From assembly GCA_020072565.1 (NCBI GenBank), contig JAIQGI010000013.1:62001-126000 (forward strand): 64,000 bases of DNA, written 5' to 3'. Both the position numbers and the translations under genes were made by a program. This DNA comes from Terriglobia bacterium (GTDB lineage: Bacteria > Acidobacteriota > UBA6911). The notes beneath the pieces were generated by a model. It ran no database searches. It was not told the DNA's origin and saw nothing but the letters and a program-made list of their open reading frames with translations. The first letter of the stretch is position 1. Each line of letters begins with the position of its first letter. Below are positions 27,003-35,756 of the stretch, one piece after another.

Positions 27003-27194
27003 CTACCCGGCCGCCTTTATGATGCTACGACGATGCAATCTCTCTCCGATCACCTGGTTTCCCTGCAGGACTCGCACTTCGAACAGCAGCCTGCGGCCAT
27101 CGGCTTCGAGCAGCCTGGCGCAGGCCGTCACCTCGGTCCCGAGCAACGCCGGAGCCTCATGTCTTACATGCACCTCATAACGCATCACTTGCAT
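27003..27194 (-). pseudogene. C-terminal remnant of a FlK-like (hotdog) acyl-CoA thioesterase
   Basis: A 63-residue open frame starting with an ATG that touches the TGA of the aldo/keto reductase, in the same reading frame. Its sequence (YEVHVRHEAPALLGTEVTAC, then LLEADGRRLLFEVRVLQGN) matches the second half of small hotdog thioesterases, from the VRHLAP strand to the end. The N-terminal half with the catalytic helix is missing, so it is unlikely to be active alone. Either a deletion removed the first part, or it is a tail reached by stop-codon readthrough. No independent ribosome-binding site beyond the reductase coding end is seen. Confidence 0.5.
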
Positions 27195-28175
27195 TCAGCG
27201 GTTGTATTTTGGCGCGGCGCCGCGCAGTTTTTCCCAGACGACAGTGCATTCCTTGAGCACGTCAGCTGTTAGCACGGGGCCCTCGCAGGCCTTGAGGTTT
27301 TCTTCGAGCTGTCCGATACCGGAGGCTCCGAGCAGCACAGAATCAACCGCCGGCTGCATCAGGAGCCAGCGAAAAGCGAGTGCAATCGTCGACATCCCTG
27401 CCCGGTTTGCGATCGCGGACACTTCATGTTGGGCGTCAAAGTAGGAGGAATGCCAATACCGGTCCTGATATATCTTGTTGCTGTCAAAACGCGTGCCGGC
27501 AGCCGGCGGCTTCTCCTGCAGGTGCTTTCCGGTGAGAAGCCCACCGGCGAGCGGATTGTAAACCACGACGGCAATACCGTACTCCTTGCAGCAGGCCAGG
27601 TAGTCCTGCTCAATACCCCGCGCCAGCAGGTTGTACATGGGCTGAGAGACGGTCGGGGGAGCGAAACCATGATTCTCACAGTACCAGAGCATCTGAACCA
27701 ACTGCCACGAAGCGTAGTTGGACACCGCAGGGTAACGGACTTTCCCTTCTCTCACCAACTCGTCCATTGCGTCGAGGGTTTCTTCGATGCGCGTATCCCA
27801 GTCGGGAGCGTGCAGGTAGTAGAGGTCGACGTATTCCGTGCCCAGGCGTTTGAGGCTGGCCTCAATGGCTTGGCGTATCGCGGGACGCTTGAGGCCGGCA
27901 TCGTCCGGTTCCTCCCCCATCTTGCCTCGCACCTTGGTAGCCAACACTGCTTTGTGCCGCCGCCCGCGCAGCGCTTTCCCTAGAATAATCTCGGATTTCC
28001 CCTGGTTGTAGACATTGGCGGTATCGAAAAAATTGATTCCATGTTCCAGGCAGCGGTCGACCATGAGGATCGCCTCAGCCTCGGGTGCCTGGCCGCCAAA
28101 TGTCATGGCGCCCATCGCGAGGCGGGAGACCTTCAGGTCGGTCTTACCGAGAGTCCGGAATTCCATCGCTTGCAT
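27195..28175 (-). CDS. Aldo/keto reductase
   Basis: A 326-residue NADPH-dependent oxidoreductase of the AKR fold. The N-terminus MEFRTLGKTDLKVSRLAMG, the catalytic tetrad region (NFFDTANVYNQGKSE with Asp and Tyr, LATKVRG with Lys, DLYYLHAPD with His) and the nucleotide-binding LLGASGIGQLEENLKA are all present. This looks like the YajO/Tas-like or general stress-protein subgroup. AGGAG precedes ATG 28175. The substrate is unknown. The stop is immediately followed, in frame, by the thioesterase remnant. Confidence 0.88.
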   Translation of the reverse strand: MQAMEFRTLGKTDLKVSRLAMGAMTFGGQAPEAEAILMVDRCLEHGINFFDTANVYNQGKSEIILGKALRGRRHKAVLATKVRGKMGEEPDDAGLKRPAIRQAIEASLKRLGTEYVDLYYLHAPDWDTRIEETLDAMDELVREGKVRYPAVSNYASWQLVQMLWYCENHGFAPPTVSQPMYNLLARGIEQDYLACCKEYGIAVVVYNPLAGGLLTGKHLQEKPPAAGTRFDSNKIYQDRYWHSSYFDAQHEVSAIANRAGMSTIALAFRWLLMQPAVDSVLLGASGIGQLEENLKACEGPVLTADVLKECTVVWEKLRGAAPKYNR

Positions 28176-28259
28176 GGCTGACTCCTGCCGTCAAAATTCA
28201 CACCCAGATCTGCCGGCGGCAAAATGATACTATGACATTTGGGGCCAGCGCTCGAAAAT

Positions 28260-28306
28260 CAGTTGGCAGTCTGGAGCAGAAACTGCACACTGCTTCTTGC
28301 CAACTG
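28260..28306. repeat. Inverted repeat in the divergent spacer before the hotdog gene
   Basis: CAGTTGGCA (28260-28268) and TGCCAACTG (28298-28306) are perfect complements. A smaller GCAG...CTGC dyad is nested inside. It belongs to the window's word-built intergenic dyads and lies between the divergent aldo/keto reductase and MaoC-like genes. Confidence 0.5.
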
Positions 28307-28393
28307 CATGCTGCCTGCCGGGCTTTGTGGTATCCTGAGCCATCGATCGTGGAGTTGGCTGTCCGACCTGCACACCTTGGAGATCTGGACCCG

Positions 28394-29221
28394 ATGCTCT
28401 ACGCCATAGGTTCTCCGCTTCCCGAGTACCGAGTGAAGGCAGTCAAGAGCGGTGCAGATGCCTGCAACCTGATCTGCGATGACACCCACGCCCGCCGCCA
28501 TGGCTACAAGGCCGGGCTGGTGCCTGGCGTGACGATATACGCCTACATGTCCCGCAGCCTGGTGGAGTCGCTGGGCAGGGACTGGCTGGAGCATGGCTTC
28601 GCGGAGGTCGCATTCCACCACCCGGCCTACGAAGGAGAAGAGATCCGGGTAGCCGGTCACATATCCTCCGTGACCAAGGAAGGCACCCTTTGCATCGAAT
28701 ACCGTGCTGAGAATCCACAGGGCATGGCCTGCGGTACCGGCGTTGCCAGGCTGCCGACCCATCCCCCTGTTCCGGAACCGTCGCCCGACGACTATCCGCC
28801 AGGCCAGCGCGAATTGAAGCGCCCCATCTCGCTCCACTCGCTGAAGGCAGGCGAGCGCCTGACCGCGGTCACATCTGAGTTCGACCGCAAAACTCACTGG
28901 GAGTACTGCGAAAAGACGGTGCGCGACCATCACCAGATCTATCAACAGCTCGTGCATCCCGGATGGCTCCTTTCCCAGGCCAACCTCCTTCTTACCGCCA
29001 ACTATGATCTTCCTCCCTGGATTCACGTGTCGAGCGCCGTGCAGAACTACCACGCCCAGGAGCAGGAGTGCACGGTGGAAACGCGAGGGTGCGTGCTCGA
29101 AAAATTCGAACTCAGAGGCAACCATTTCATCGTCCTGGATGTGGCCGTTTTCGCCGGCCGGCGCTGTCTGGCTACCGTGCGCCACACCGTGATCTTCCGC
29201 ATTGCTCCCCGCGTCGCATGA
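28394..29221 (+). CDS. MaoC-like double-hotdog acyl dehydratase/thioesterase-fold protein
   Basis: About 275 residues. The N-terminal hotdog shows ARRHGYKAGLVPGVTIYAYM, where the D-x-HARRHGY...G-x-VPG arrangement resembles MaoC/R-hydratase active-site segments. FHHPAYEGEEIRVAGHISS is the following strand pair. The C-terminal half (LVHPGWLLSQANLLLTANY, then WIHVSSAVQNYH) looks like a second hotdog. It may hydrate or hydrolyse an acyl-CoA; the exact reaction is not clear. I use ATG 28394 with TTGGAGAT upstream, because the open frame before it runs through the palindromic spacer and has no family similarity. Confidence 0.65.
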   Translation: MLYAIGSPLPEYRVKAVKSGADACNLICDDTHARRHGYKAGLVPGVTIYAYMSRSLVESLGRDWLEHGFAEVAFHHPAYEGEEIRVAGHISSVTKEGTLCIEYRAENPQGMACGTGVARLPTHPPVPEPSPDDYPPGQRELKRPISLHSLKAGERLTAVTSEFDRKTHWEYCEKTVRDHHQIYQQLVHPGWLLSQANLLLTANYDLPPWIHVSSAVQNYHAQEQECTVETRGCVLEKFELRGNHFIVLDVAVFAGRRCLATVRHTVIFRIAPRVA

Positions 29222-29228
29222 AGAGGAA

Positions 29229-29344
29229 GAGTCAGGAGTCAGAATAAAAGCCAGGTTACTCAGCGCAGGCAGACGATGGAATCATGCCGAAGTTGTCATT
29301 CAGTAGAGCAGCGGTTTTGATAACGCCCTTGCCCTGACTCCCGT
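29229..29344. repeat. GAGTCAGGAGTCAG / CTGACTCC dyad between convergent genes
   Basis: A tandem GAGTCAG word at 29229-29242 is complemented by CCTGACTCCC at about 29334-29343, between the stops of the MaoC-like and TonB-receptor genes. Possible bidirectional terminator. Confidence 0.4.
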
Positions 29345-29348
29345 TTTC

Positions 29349-31811
29349 TCAGTTTTTGCCCAGGAAGCGGATTCGTCCCGTGAACACCCGTCCTTCGGAA
29401 CCGCTGAAGCGGCCGAAATCCATCGCATCGATGTTGTTGTTGACGACGGTCGGATTCAGATGGCCGGTGATATTGTTGAAGCCCGCACGCAGGGCCCACT
29501 CCGAGCGCCAGATGCGAACGCGCCGCTCCAGATGCAGGTTCAGACTGAAGTAGTTGGGGAATCGGCGCGAATTTGGCTCGCCTACAAGCTGCTGAAACTG
29601 GTTCACCCGGCTCCAGGGCATGCCGGTATGCCACTCGGCAAAATAGGCCAGCGAATACTTCTTGAAGTGCGGAAGCGGGATGACGGACCAGGAAATGAGC
29701 CGGTTGGGCGTGTCCCAGTCGAGCGGCCCTCCAGCCTGCCGGGCAAAAATCGGATTATCCTGGGAGAAGTTGATCACCTGCGTGGTGCGCGTGCTGGCGC
29801 GCGCGTAGGAAAGAAGCCATGGATACTTTCCTTTGAAGGTGCGCGAGAGCTCGATCTCGACGTAAGAGTAACTGTCCCGTCGTGCGCTGCCCAAGTAGTA
29901 GACATACTGTGTGGGGAGTGATGGGATGGAAGGCCCGAGATCATAAGCCCAGCCGTGTCGCCCGTTCTTGCGGATGAAATTGGTGTCTAAATAAAAGCCC
30001 CGTCCCAGCTTTTGCTGCCAGCCCGCGCTCCAGTTCAGGTAAAATGGCGCTCTCAGGCCGCGCTCGTCGACCATAAACCGCGTGACGAGGGGCCCCCCTG
30101 GCACGGGGGCTCCTGACTGGTCGAAGAAAATATCCGAGCGCTCCTGATCGAGGGCTTGCGCCAGGATCGCGAGATTGGTTGCATCATGAAAAACACCGAT
30201 ACCTGCCGAAAACTTGGAGTCGGGAAAGCGCGCCGGGCCCCAGGTGAAGGCCAGGCGCGGTGACCAGAGCCGCTGGCGCAGCACCTGATCCCAGTCGAAG
30301 CGTATCCCGGCTTCCACAAAAACTTGATCGTTGAGCATCCAGCTATCCTGAAAATATCCGCTGAACTCGGAGCTGTTCCGGCCGAAGCGCGGATTGCCCT
30401 GGAAGCTGACCTGCCGGGAAACCGTTCCTGTGCTGCCCGCGATCTCGAAGGGGCGGCGATCAGAAAACTGCCGATAACTGATCCGGTTGGCGTCGATACC
30501 GAATTTGAAACTGTGGCGCCCGTGCCAGTCCCACAACGGAGCCATCACCGAGGCAAGAGCCTGCGTGCGGCCCACTTTCCCTTCCGATTGCAGGTAGTAG
30601 TTTCCAGATCGACCCTGCGGACTGAGGACATAGGGGAGTCTGCCGAGGGGCTGCTGCCGCGTATTGATCTGATTCATGGCAACGCCGGTCTCCAGCACCC
30701 AGCCTCCGCTGAAATAAGCCTGATCCTTGAGGTTTAAGAAATAAAAGTGCTCGCTCAGACCGCGGGTGGTCTCCACAGGGTCCAGCGGGCTCAGACCAAA
30801 GTGCGGGGAGTCCCGGAAGTCGAAGAGCAATCCGCCGGTGAGGATGTTCTTGCCGGCCAGGTTCACCTGGATGCGCGTCAGGTTGCTTCCCTGCCAGCTG
30901 TGGTTGGTATTTCCTCCCGGAGGTAGTTCCTTGATGACGTTCAGGTCGTATTGAAGATCGAGCGCGTTGTAGTACCAGGCCCGGCCCTTGACGATCGGCC
31001 CCGAGATCGTGGCGCGTGGATTCCAGTTGCTGAGTTTCAATCCGTCGTTGACCGAAAAGGACGGCAGGAAGTTGGTGGAGGAAAGACGGAAGTGGTCATC
31101 CCCCTGAGACGACTCGAGGGCCATTACACCTGCCGAGCCTTTGCCGTACTCGGCCGAGTAGCGGCTGGTTTCGATGCGCAGGGCACGAATGGCATCCACG
31201 GAGATCCGGTTTTCGAGGATGCCGGATACCGGGCTCGTGATGTTGAAGCCGTCCAGGCTGTAGAATGCCTGGTTTTCCCTGCCGCCGTTCATGTGCATGC
31301 GCCCGTTGTTGTCCTTGACGATGCCCGGGATCAGTGGCAGGGAGTTGTGAAAATCGTGGGTTGCGATCGTCGGGAGGTCGACAATCTCCTCGGCTGTGAT
31401 CGTCGTTGCCTTGGATGCTTCCTGGCGATCGACAACGGGGGCGGAATAGACCACGTTCACCGTTTCCTCGAATTCCTGCTGATGGTTCAAAACCACCTCG
31501 AGGGAAGTGGCGCGTTCCTTGATTTGCAGCGCGCGCGAAATGGTCGCGTAGTAGCCCGGTTTCTCCGCCTTCAGCTCATAGGTTCCGGGCTCCACCGCAG
31601 GCAGTTGGAAGCGCCCGGCATCATCGCTCACGGCTGCCAGCGGCGCCTTCAAACCGCCTCCATTCAGGCTGACCTTGGCGCCGGCCACGGCCAGACCGTT
31701 TTCATCAATCACCTTTCCAGACAGTTCCTGCGCAAGGCCAGACGTTACCAGGGCGACACACAAAATGGCGGCAAACGCACAGTGAAGGGCGATCGGTCGC
31801 ATGTGAAGCAT
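29349..31811 (-). CDS. TonB-dependent receptor with N-terminal carboxypeptidase-regulatory-like domain
   Basis: An 820-residue outer-membrane protein. After a signal peptide (ending near SGLAQ) comes a beta-sandwich domain (LSGKVIDENGLAVAGAKVSL, then AGRFQLPAVEPGTYELKAEK), then a plug domain (VDLPTIATHDFHNSLPLIPG, MNGGRENQAFYSLDGFN) and a beta-barrel. It ends in RIRFLGKN rather than the classical terminal Phe. This architecture is the abundant Acidobacteria/Bacteroidetes-style receptor for glycans, siderophores or large nutrients. It lies 9 bases downstream of the CitE-like gene, so the two are likely one transcript. Two possible start ATGs (31811, 31802) differ by three codons. Confidence 0.87.
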   Translation of the reverse strand: MLHMRPIALHCAFAAILCVALVTSGLAQELSGKVIDENGLAVAGAKVSLNGGGLKAPLAAVSDDAGRFQLPAVEPGTYELKAEKPGYYATISRALQIKERATSLEVVLNHQQEFEETVNVVYSAPVVDRQEASKATTITAEEIVDLPTIATHDFHNSLPLIPGIVKDNNGRMHMNGGRENQAFYSLDGFNITSPVSGILENRISVDAIRALRIETSRYSAEYGKGSAGVMALESSQGDDHFRLSSTNFLPSFSVNDGLKLSNWNPRATISGPIVKGRAWYYNALDLQYDLNVIKELPPGGNTNHSWQGSNLTRIQVNLAGKNILTGGLLFDFRDSPHFGLSPLDPVETTRGLSEHFYFLNLKDQAYFSGGWVLETGVAMNQINTRQQPLGRLPYVLSPQGRSGNYYLQSEGKVGRTQALASVMAPLWDWHGRHSFKFGIDANRISYRQFSDRRPFEIAGSTGTVSRQVSFQGNPRFGRNSSEFSGYFQDSWMLNDQVFVEAGIRFDWDQVLRQRLWSPRLAFTWGPARFPDSKFSAGIGVFHDATNLAILAQALDQERSDIFFDQSGAPVPGGPLVTRFMVDERGLRAPFYLNWSAGWQQKLGRGFYLDTNFIRKNGRHGWAYDLGPSIPSLPTQYVYYLGSARRDSYSYVEIELSRTFKGKYPWLLSYARASTRTTQVINFSQDNPIFARQAGGPLDWDTPNRLISWSVIPLPHFKKYSLAYFAEWHTGMPWSRVNQFQQLVGEPNSRRFPNYFSLNLHLERRVRIWRSEWALRAGFNNITGHLNPTVVNNNIDAMDFGRFSGSEGRVFTGRIRFLGKN

Positions 31812-31820
31812 GGCTTCGTG

Positions 31821-32696
31821 TTACTTTCGTGAAAGCCGCGCGCGGCGAAGTATGCGTTGCGCCGCATTGCGGTGCGGATTGTCGATGAGGTGCCCTTCGA
31901 GAGTCGACAATGCGCGTCCTCTGTTCTCGGCATCCTGCAACTCGGCCACCACCTTTTCGGCCCAGATTCTTTCCTCCGGCGTCACATCGAATACTCCGTT
32001 GATGGTGCCCAGCTGTCCAGGATGGAGCGCGCTCTTACCGTCAAAACCAAAGCGCCGCGCCTGGGTGGCCTCCCGGTGCAACAGGTCCTGGTTACTGATG
32101 TCGAAACAGGGCCCGTCGATGGCGTCGACGGCAGCAGCGCGTGCGCCGGCCACAACCATCTGCAGGGCGAACCACAATTCGATGCGATCCTCTCCAGGCT
32201 GGCAATGTACGTCGTCGCAGTAGTCGGCGGATCCGAAAATGAGCGACGCCATCCGGCTCGATGAGGCGGCGATGTCACGCGCGCTCAACACCCCTGCGGC
32301 CGACTCGATCATGGCGTGGAGCCGCACCCCTCCTTCAGGCGACTCGTGGCCGGATTCCAGTTCCAGAATCGCGGTTTCGGCCGCCCGCACAGCCGCAGGC
32401 GTTTCGATCTTGGGGAGGCATATGCCGTCGGGGCGGCAGGGCAGAACAGCCGCAAGATCGCACCTTCCGGCTTCCGACTCCAGGCTGTTGATACGCACTA
32501 CTACTTCACGAGCGCCAAAGTCCAGCGCCTTCAGCGCCCCAACAGCGTTGGCGCGCGCAGTATCTTTGCTGGATGCCGCGATCCCATCCTCGAGATTGAG
32601 CAGAAGGAGGTCCGCCGGATACTCGACGGACTTCTCGACCATCTTCCTGCGGTCGCAGGGGATGTAAAGCGCGCTGCGCCTGAGCCCGGTGATCAT
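31821..32696 (-). CDS. HpcH/HpaI aldolase / citrate lyase beta-subunit-like (CitE) protein
   Basis: A 291-residue TIM-barrel lyase. The opening LRRSALYIPCDRRKMVEKS and LLNLEDGIAASSKDTAR are the CitE-like CoA-ester binding and Mg-binding strands. RLHAMIESAAGVLSARDIAA carries the conserved metal-binding glutamate, and FGFDGKSALHPGQLGTIN is the typical C-terminal motif. It probably cleaves or hydrolyses a beta-hydroxyacyl-CoA such as malyl- or citramalyl-CoA. No CitD or CitF is near, so it is not a classical citrate lyase. It is the first gene of a pair with the TonB receptor. Confidence 0.85.
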   Translation of the reverse strand: MITGLRRSALYIPCDRRKMVEKSVEYPADLLLLNLEDGIAASSKDTARANAVGALKALDFGAREVVVRINSLESEAGRCDLAAVLPCRPDGICLPKIETPAAVRAAETAILELESGHESPEGGVRLHAMIESAAGVLSARDIAASSSRMASLIFGSADYCDDVHCQPGEDRIELWFALQMVVAGARAAAVDAIDGPCFDISNQDLLHREATQARRFGFDGKSALHPGQLGTINGVFDVTPEERIWAEKVVAELQDAENRGRALSTLEGHLIDNPHRNAAQRILRRARLSRK

Positions 32697-33060
32697 GAGA
32701 ACAACCGATCTTCCACGGCAAGTCCACTTCTGGGCCAGTCATGGAATGGCACGTTCACCTCTAACCCCGCGAAGTATTCGCGAATCGCATTGTGCCCCGA
32801 GCTTCCGATGGCCCCCTGACCTTATAGCACCACCGCGAGATGCTTGCAACTGAGCGCTGCCACAGCCGAAGCCGCGAGGCCTCGTACGCCCTCTGGTGGC
32901 GCCGTTATGTCGAGCACGAAATATGCGCGACAGAAAAATGGTCTGTTCGCGGGGTTCACATATAAGACGGCCTTCGTTTGGATTGCAGCCGCCCGTCGCG
33001 TTGCGGTATTATTTTCTTTTTAGAGGTTCATTCGATCCGCTCCGTCGGGACGGCACACCT
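32697..33060. other. Divergent spacer between the CitE-like and kinase-like genes
   Basis: About 360 bases. The main structure is a perfect dyad CGCGAA-GTA-TTCGCG at 32768-32782, about 70 bases upstream of the CitE-like start, which could be an operator. The in-frame extension of the kinase-like gene into this spacer has no family similarity. Confidence 0.45.
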
Positions 33061-34044
33061 TTGGCTATCATCACGGTTTCCTATCAGTATGGCACCCGCG
33101 GCGAGATCCTGGCCTCTGAACTCGCCCAGCGTCTCGGATTCTCCCTGGTCACTCCGGCCAAAGTCGATGAGATCATCCGCACGCGGTATCAGCTCGATTA
33201 CTCGCTGTCGGGGGAGATCGGCCAGACACCCCGGGAGCTAGACTCCAGCAAGCTCTTCGCCAATCTGATTTCCGCAATCCTGACTGACATGGCGGTGCTG
33301 GAAGACCTGATTGTGCTCGAGTGCGGCGGCCAGTTTATTTTCCGTGCTTTCCCGAACGCCATGCACGTGCGCCTGGTTGCGGCAAGGGACATTCGCGTCC
33401 ACAACATCATGCAGGACAAGGGCGTCTCATTTGAACAAGCCCTCAAGGACATCGACGAGCACTACCGCCGCACGCTGCGGTTTCTCCACTCCACCTTCCG
33501 GCGCCCAAGCGAGACGCCGGAGCGCTACGACCTCGTCCTCAACGCCGGCGGCTTCGACATCAATCAAGCGGTGGAACAGGTGATGTTCGCAGCGCGGGAG
33601 AAGAAACTGGCCGACTTCGGGATGGTATCCAATGAGGCCGCTGAGCGCGCGCGCTTGCGCAACCAGATCCGCCTCGTGCGCTCCCTCACGAAGCTGTCCA
33701 TCGAGCAGAACCAGTCCTTGATGCAATTCGCCCATCCGAGCGAAATGGTGTTCGCGCGCCTGCTGGACTTCTACGGTATTCAATGGCAGTACGAACCACG
33801 TACTTTCCCTCTGAGTTACGACGAAAAGGGGAATATCAGCGAAGCCTTCTCCCCTGATTTCTACCTCCCCGACAGCGACCTGTATGTCGAACTCACCACC
33901 ATGAAGCAGTCGCTCGTAACCAAGAAGAACAGGAAGGTCAGGCGGCTGCTCGAGCTTTATCCCGAGATCAAAATCCGCCTTCTCTACCAGAAGGACTTTG
34001 AAGACCTCCTGTTCAAGTACGCCACCAAGAGCACGCGAGGTTAG
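33061..34044 (+). CDS. Cytidylate-kinase-like domain fused to a PD-(D/E)XK-like domain
   Basis: About 327 residues from TTG 33061; the open frame extends to 32896 but similarity begins at AIITVSYQYGTRGEILASEL. That region is the P-loop of the cytidylate kinase-like family, here a GTRGE variant lacking the usual Lys. The N-terminal 190 residues fit that family (RDIRVHNIMQDKGVSFEQAL is the LID-like part). Residues about 230-320 differ: MVFARLLDFYGIQWQYEPR, SPDFYLP (Pro265-Asp266) and YVELTTMKQ (Glu277), then an Arg/Lys-rich helix. This arrangement resembles PD-(D/E)XK nucleases of the DUF559/VSR kind. Function unknown. It lies 9 bases before hpt, implying co-expression with purine salvage. Confidence 0.6.
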   Translation: MAIITVSYQYGTRGEILASELAQRLGFSLVTPAKVDEIIRTRYQLDYSLSGEIGQTPRELDSSKLFANLISAILTDMAVLEDLIVLECGGQFIFRAFPNAMHVRLVAARDIRVHNIMQDKGVSFEQALKDIDEHYRRTLRFLHSTFRRPSETPERYDLVLNAGGFDINQAVEQVMFAAREKKLADFGMVSNEAAERARLRNQIRLVRSLTKLSIEQNQSLMQFAHPSEMVFARLLDFYGIQWQYEPRTFPLSYDEKGNISEAFSPDFYLPDSDLYVELTTMKQSLVTKKNRKVRRLLELYPEIKIRLLYQKDFEDLLFKYATKSTRG

Positions 34045-34053
34045 ATCGAGCCC

Positions 34054-34596
34054 ATGCACGAAGACCTGGAAAAGGTATTATTTACTCACGAGCAGATTCA
34101 TCAGCGCATCCGCGAGGTCGCCGGGGAGATATCACGGGATTATCAGGGGCGCCAGTTGATGCTGGTCGGAGTTCTGAAGGGAGCGGTCTTCTTTCTCTCG
34201 CACCTGGCAGAGTCGCTGGATGTGCCGGTCGAGATCGATTTTCTGGGCATAGCAAGCTTCTCACCCGGCAGAGCGCTGCCGGGCGTGGTCCGCATTTCCA
34301 AGGATCTCGACCTTGACATCCTGGACAAGGACGTGCTGGTGGTGGAAGACATTGTGGATACCGGGTTGACGCTGCGCTATCTGCTCAACATCCTCTCGGG
34401 ACGTCAACCGAGCAGTCTGGCTGTCTGCACCTTCCTGGACAAGCCCACCCGGCGGCTCGTCGAAATCCCTGTGAAGTACCGCTGCTTCGAGATCCCTGAC
34501 CGCTTTGTCGTGGGATTCGGTCTCGATTACGATCAGCATTATCGCGCACTCCCGTACGTCGGCATCCTCAAGAGCCAGATCTACCAGGGGAAGTAG
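34054..34596 (+). CDS. hpt: Hypoxanthine phosphoribosyltransferase
   Basis: A 180-residue purine-salvage enzyme that converts hypoxanthine or guanine plus PRPP to IMP or GMP. The PRPP-binding motif VLVVEDIVDTGLTL is intact, as are LMLVGVLKGAVFFLSHL near the N-terminus and the C-terminal FVVGFGLDYDQHYRALPYVG loop with the base-stacking aromatic residue. Size and order match bacterial HPRT throughout. The start ATG 34054 follows the upstream fusion gene after 9 bases. Confidence 0.93.
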   Translation: MHEDLEKVLFTHEQIHQRIREVAGEISRDYQGRQLMLVGVLKGAVFFLSHLAESLDVPVEIDFLGIASFSPGRALPGVVRISKDLDLDILDKDVLVVEDIVDTGLTLRYLLNILSGRQPSSLAVCTFLDKPTRRLVEIPVKYRCFEIPDRFVVGFGLDYDQHYRALPYVGILKSQIYQGK

Positions 34597-34904
34597 CCGG
34601 CGGCGCTGTCGTGTCGCAGAGGCACGCAGCACAGCAGAGCCCCGTGTTTCTGCCATCCCTCAGTCAAGATCTTCCTTTGCAGTATCGGCAATCTGGCGAT
34701 ACCGTCCCTCAGCACGAATTCGCCTGAAATAGAAACCCTCTCCGCGAAACAGTAAGGGCAGACCGGAAGCGAAAGAGTTTCCCGGCTGCAGCAGTCCTGT
34801 GATTCCGAGCTAGCGCAGATTCGGCAGGGGAATGAGGGACGGTCCCTCGATCGCTTCCGGGCAACTGCAAGTCTCGTTCACATGCATAAAAGGAGGTCTT
34901 AGAA
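34597..34904. other. Leader region of the small-peptide locus with a 15-bp dyad
   Basis: About 308 bases. A perfect dyad GAGGGAC-G-GTCCCTC at 34834-34848 lies 57 bases upstream of the first peptide start and could be an operator or leader hairpin. A GCAGAGGCACGCAG word near 34617 belongs to the dispersed spacer words. No gene seen. Confidence 0.45.
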
Positions 34905-35192
34905 ATGAAGAAACTACTGTGCCTTGTGCTGAGCATGTCGGTGTTGCTGATTCTGTGTTCCGCGGCCCCGGGCGCGAACCTGCTTCAGGGATCCGCTTCG
35001 ATCCCCTTGACCGATCGTGACGCCGCCTCGATTGCGGGAGGCGGCGCGTGGGGCGACTTTTTCGCAGGCGTTGGCTGCGGCATAGGCTTCACCCTGCTGG
35101 TGAGCGGCTATGCCAGTGGCGTGGGCGCTCCCGCCGCCGCGCTGTTGACGGCGACAACCCTCAAGGCATGCGCAACCGCATTGGGGCTCTAG
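34905..35192 (+). CDS. Small bacteriocin-like peptide with signal segment and double-glycine motif
   Basis: A 95-residue peptide behind a strong AAGGAGG ribosome-binding site. It has three parts: a Sec-like signal (MKKLLCLVLSMSVLLILCSA), a leader-like stretch LTDRDAASIAGG, and a hydrophobic, glycine-rich core beginning GAWGDFFAGVGCGIGF with two cysteines. The core resembles class II bacteriocins (GWGDFF...GCGIGF), with GxxxG-type helix-packing motifs as in two-peptide bacteriocins. The Sec-like segment in front of a GG motif is unusual. It pairs with the next gene, whose leader has the same pattern. No C39 peptidase or immunity gene is identifiable, so the bacteriocin role is inferred. Confidence 0.65.
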   Translation: MKKLLCLVLSMSVLLILCSAAPGANLLQGSASIPLTDRDAASIAGGGAWGDFFAGVGCGIGFTLLVSGYASGVGAPAAALLTATTLKACATALGL

Positions 35193-35261
35193 CGCGGATT
35201 CCTGCGTGCGCAGCGGCATATCCGCAGGATGTGAAGTATTCATTCAGCAAAGGAGGTTCCC

Positions 35262-35567
35262 ATGTATCGGTGGTATCAAAGCAAAGGAGTTCTCGGCAAG
35301 ATCAACTGCCTGGCTCTGGCAGTGATCCTTCTGGTGAGTCTCGCCTCGTATGGCTACGGCACCGGATGGATCGACTCTTCCCAGCTACTCTCGGATTCAG
35401 AGGCAGCCGGGCTGGCCGGCGGAATCAATGTTGGAGCATGCGGGATTCTGGTCGGCATCGGCATCGGGGTGCTCGCCCTCGGAGTGGCAGGCGTCAGCGT
35501 CGGCTTGGGCTCCGCGGCTGTGATCTCGGTGGGCGCCCATGTGGCAGCTGCCATATGCATTGACTAG
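35262..35567 (+). CDS. Second small bacteriocin-like peptide with matching double-glycine motif
   Basis: A 101-residue peptide with a strong AAAGGAGG ribosome-binding site, 69 bases after the first. A hydrophobic N-terminal segment (LALAVILLVSLASYGYG) precedes LLSDSEAAGLAGG, which aligns with LTDRDAASIAGG of its neighbour as L-[TS]-D-x-[DE]-A-A-x-[IL]-A-G-G. The core after GG (INVGACGILVGIGIGVLALG...) is almost entirely Gly/Ala/Val/Ile/Leu with many GxxxG spacings, and has two cysteines, one near each end. It looks membrane-active. Together the two peptides resemble a two-component class IIb bacteriocin; an alternative is a membrane-inserted structural or signalling peptide pair. Confidence 0.63.
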   Translation: MYRWYQSKGVLGKINCLALAVILLVSLASYGYGTGWIDSSQLLSDSEAAGLAGGINVGACGILVGIGIGVLALGVAGVSVGLGSAAVISVGAHVAAAICID

Positions 35568-35756
35568 ACCAGGCCAGTCCAGGAGTCTGGAATTCCCAAG
35601 ACGGATCCGCGGCGGGACCGAAATACATCGATAACAATGCCCGGTTTGACTCATACCGTCACCGGGGGCCTAGCAACGCCCAATTCGGAAGCCGGTTCTG
35701 CCGCACCTCAAAATTGCCGCTAACGCTGTACAGACATATGGAATCGAGTCATAGCC

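Noticed and set aside
28085-28393. N-terminal extension of the MaoC-like gene
   Set aside because: The added 103 codons cross the palindromic spacer and the divergent gene; no similarity and no ribosome-binding site.
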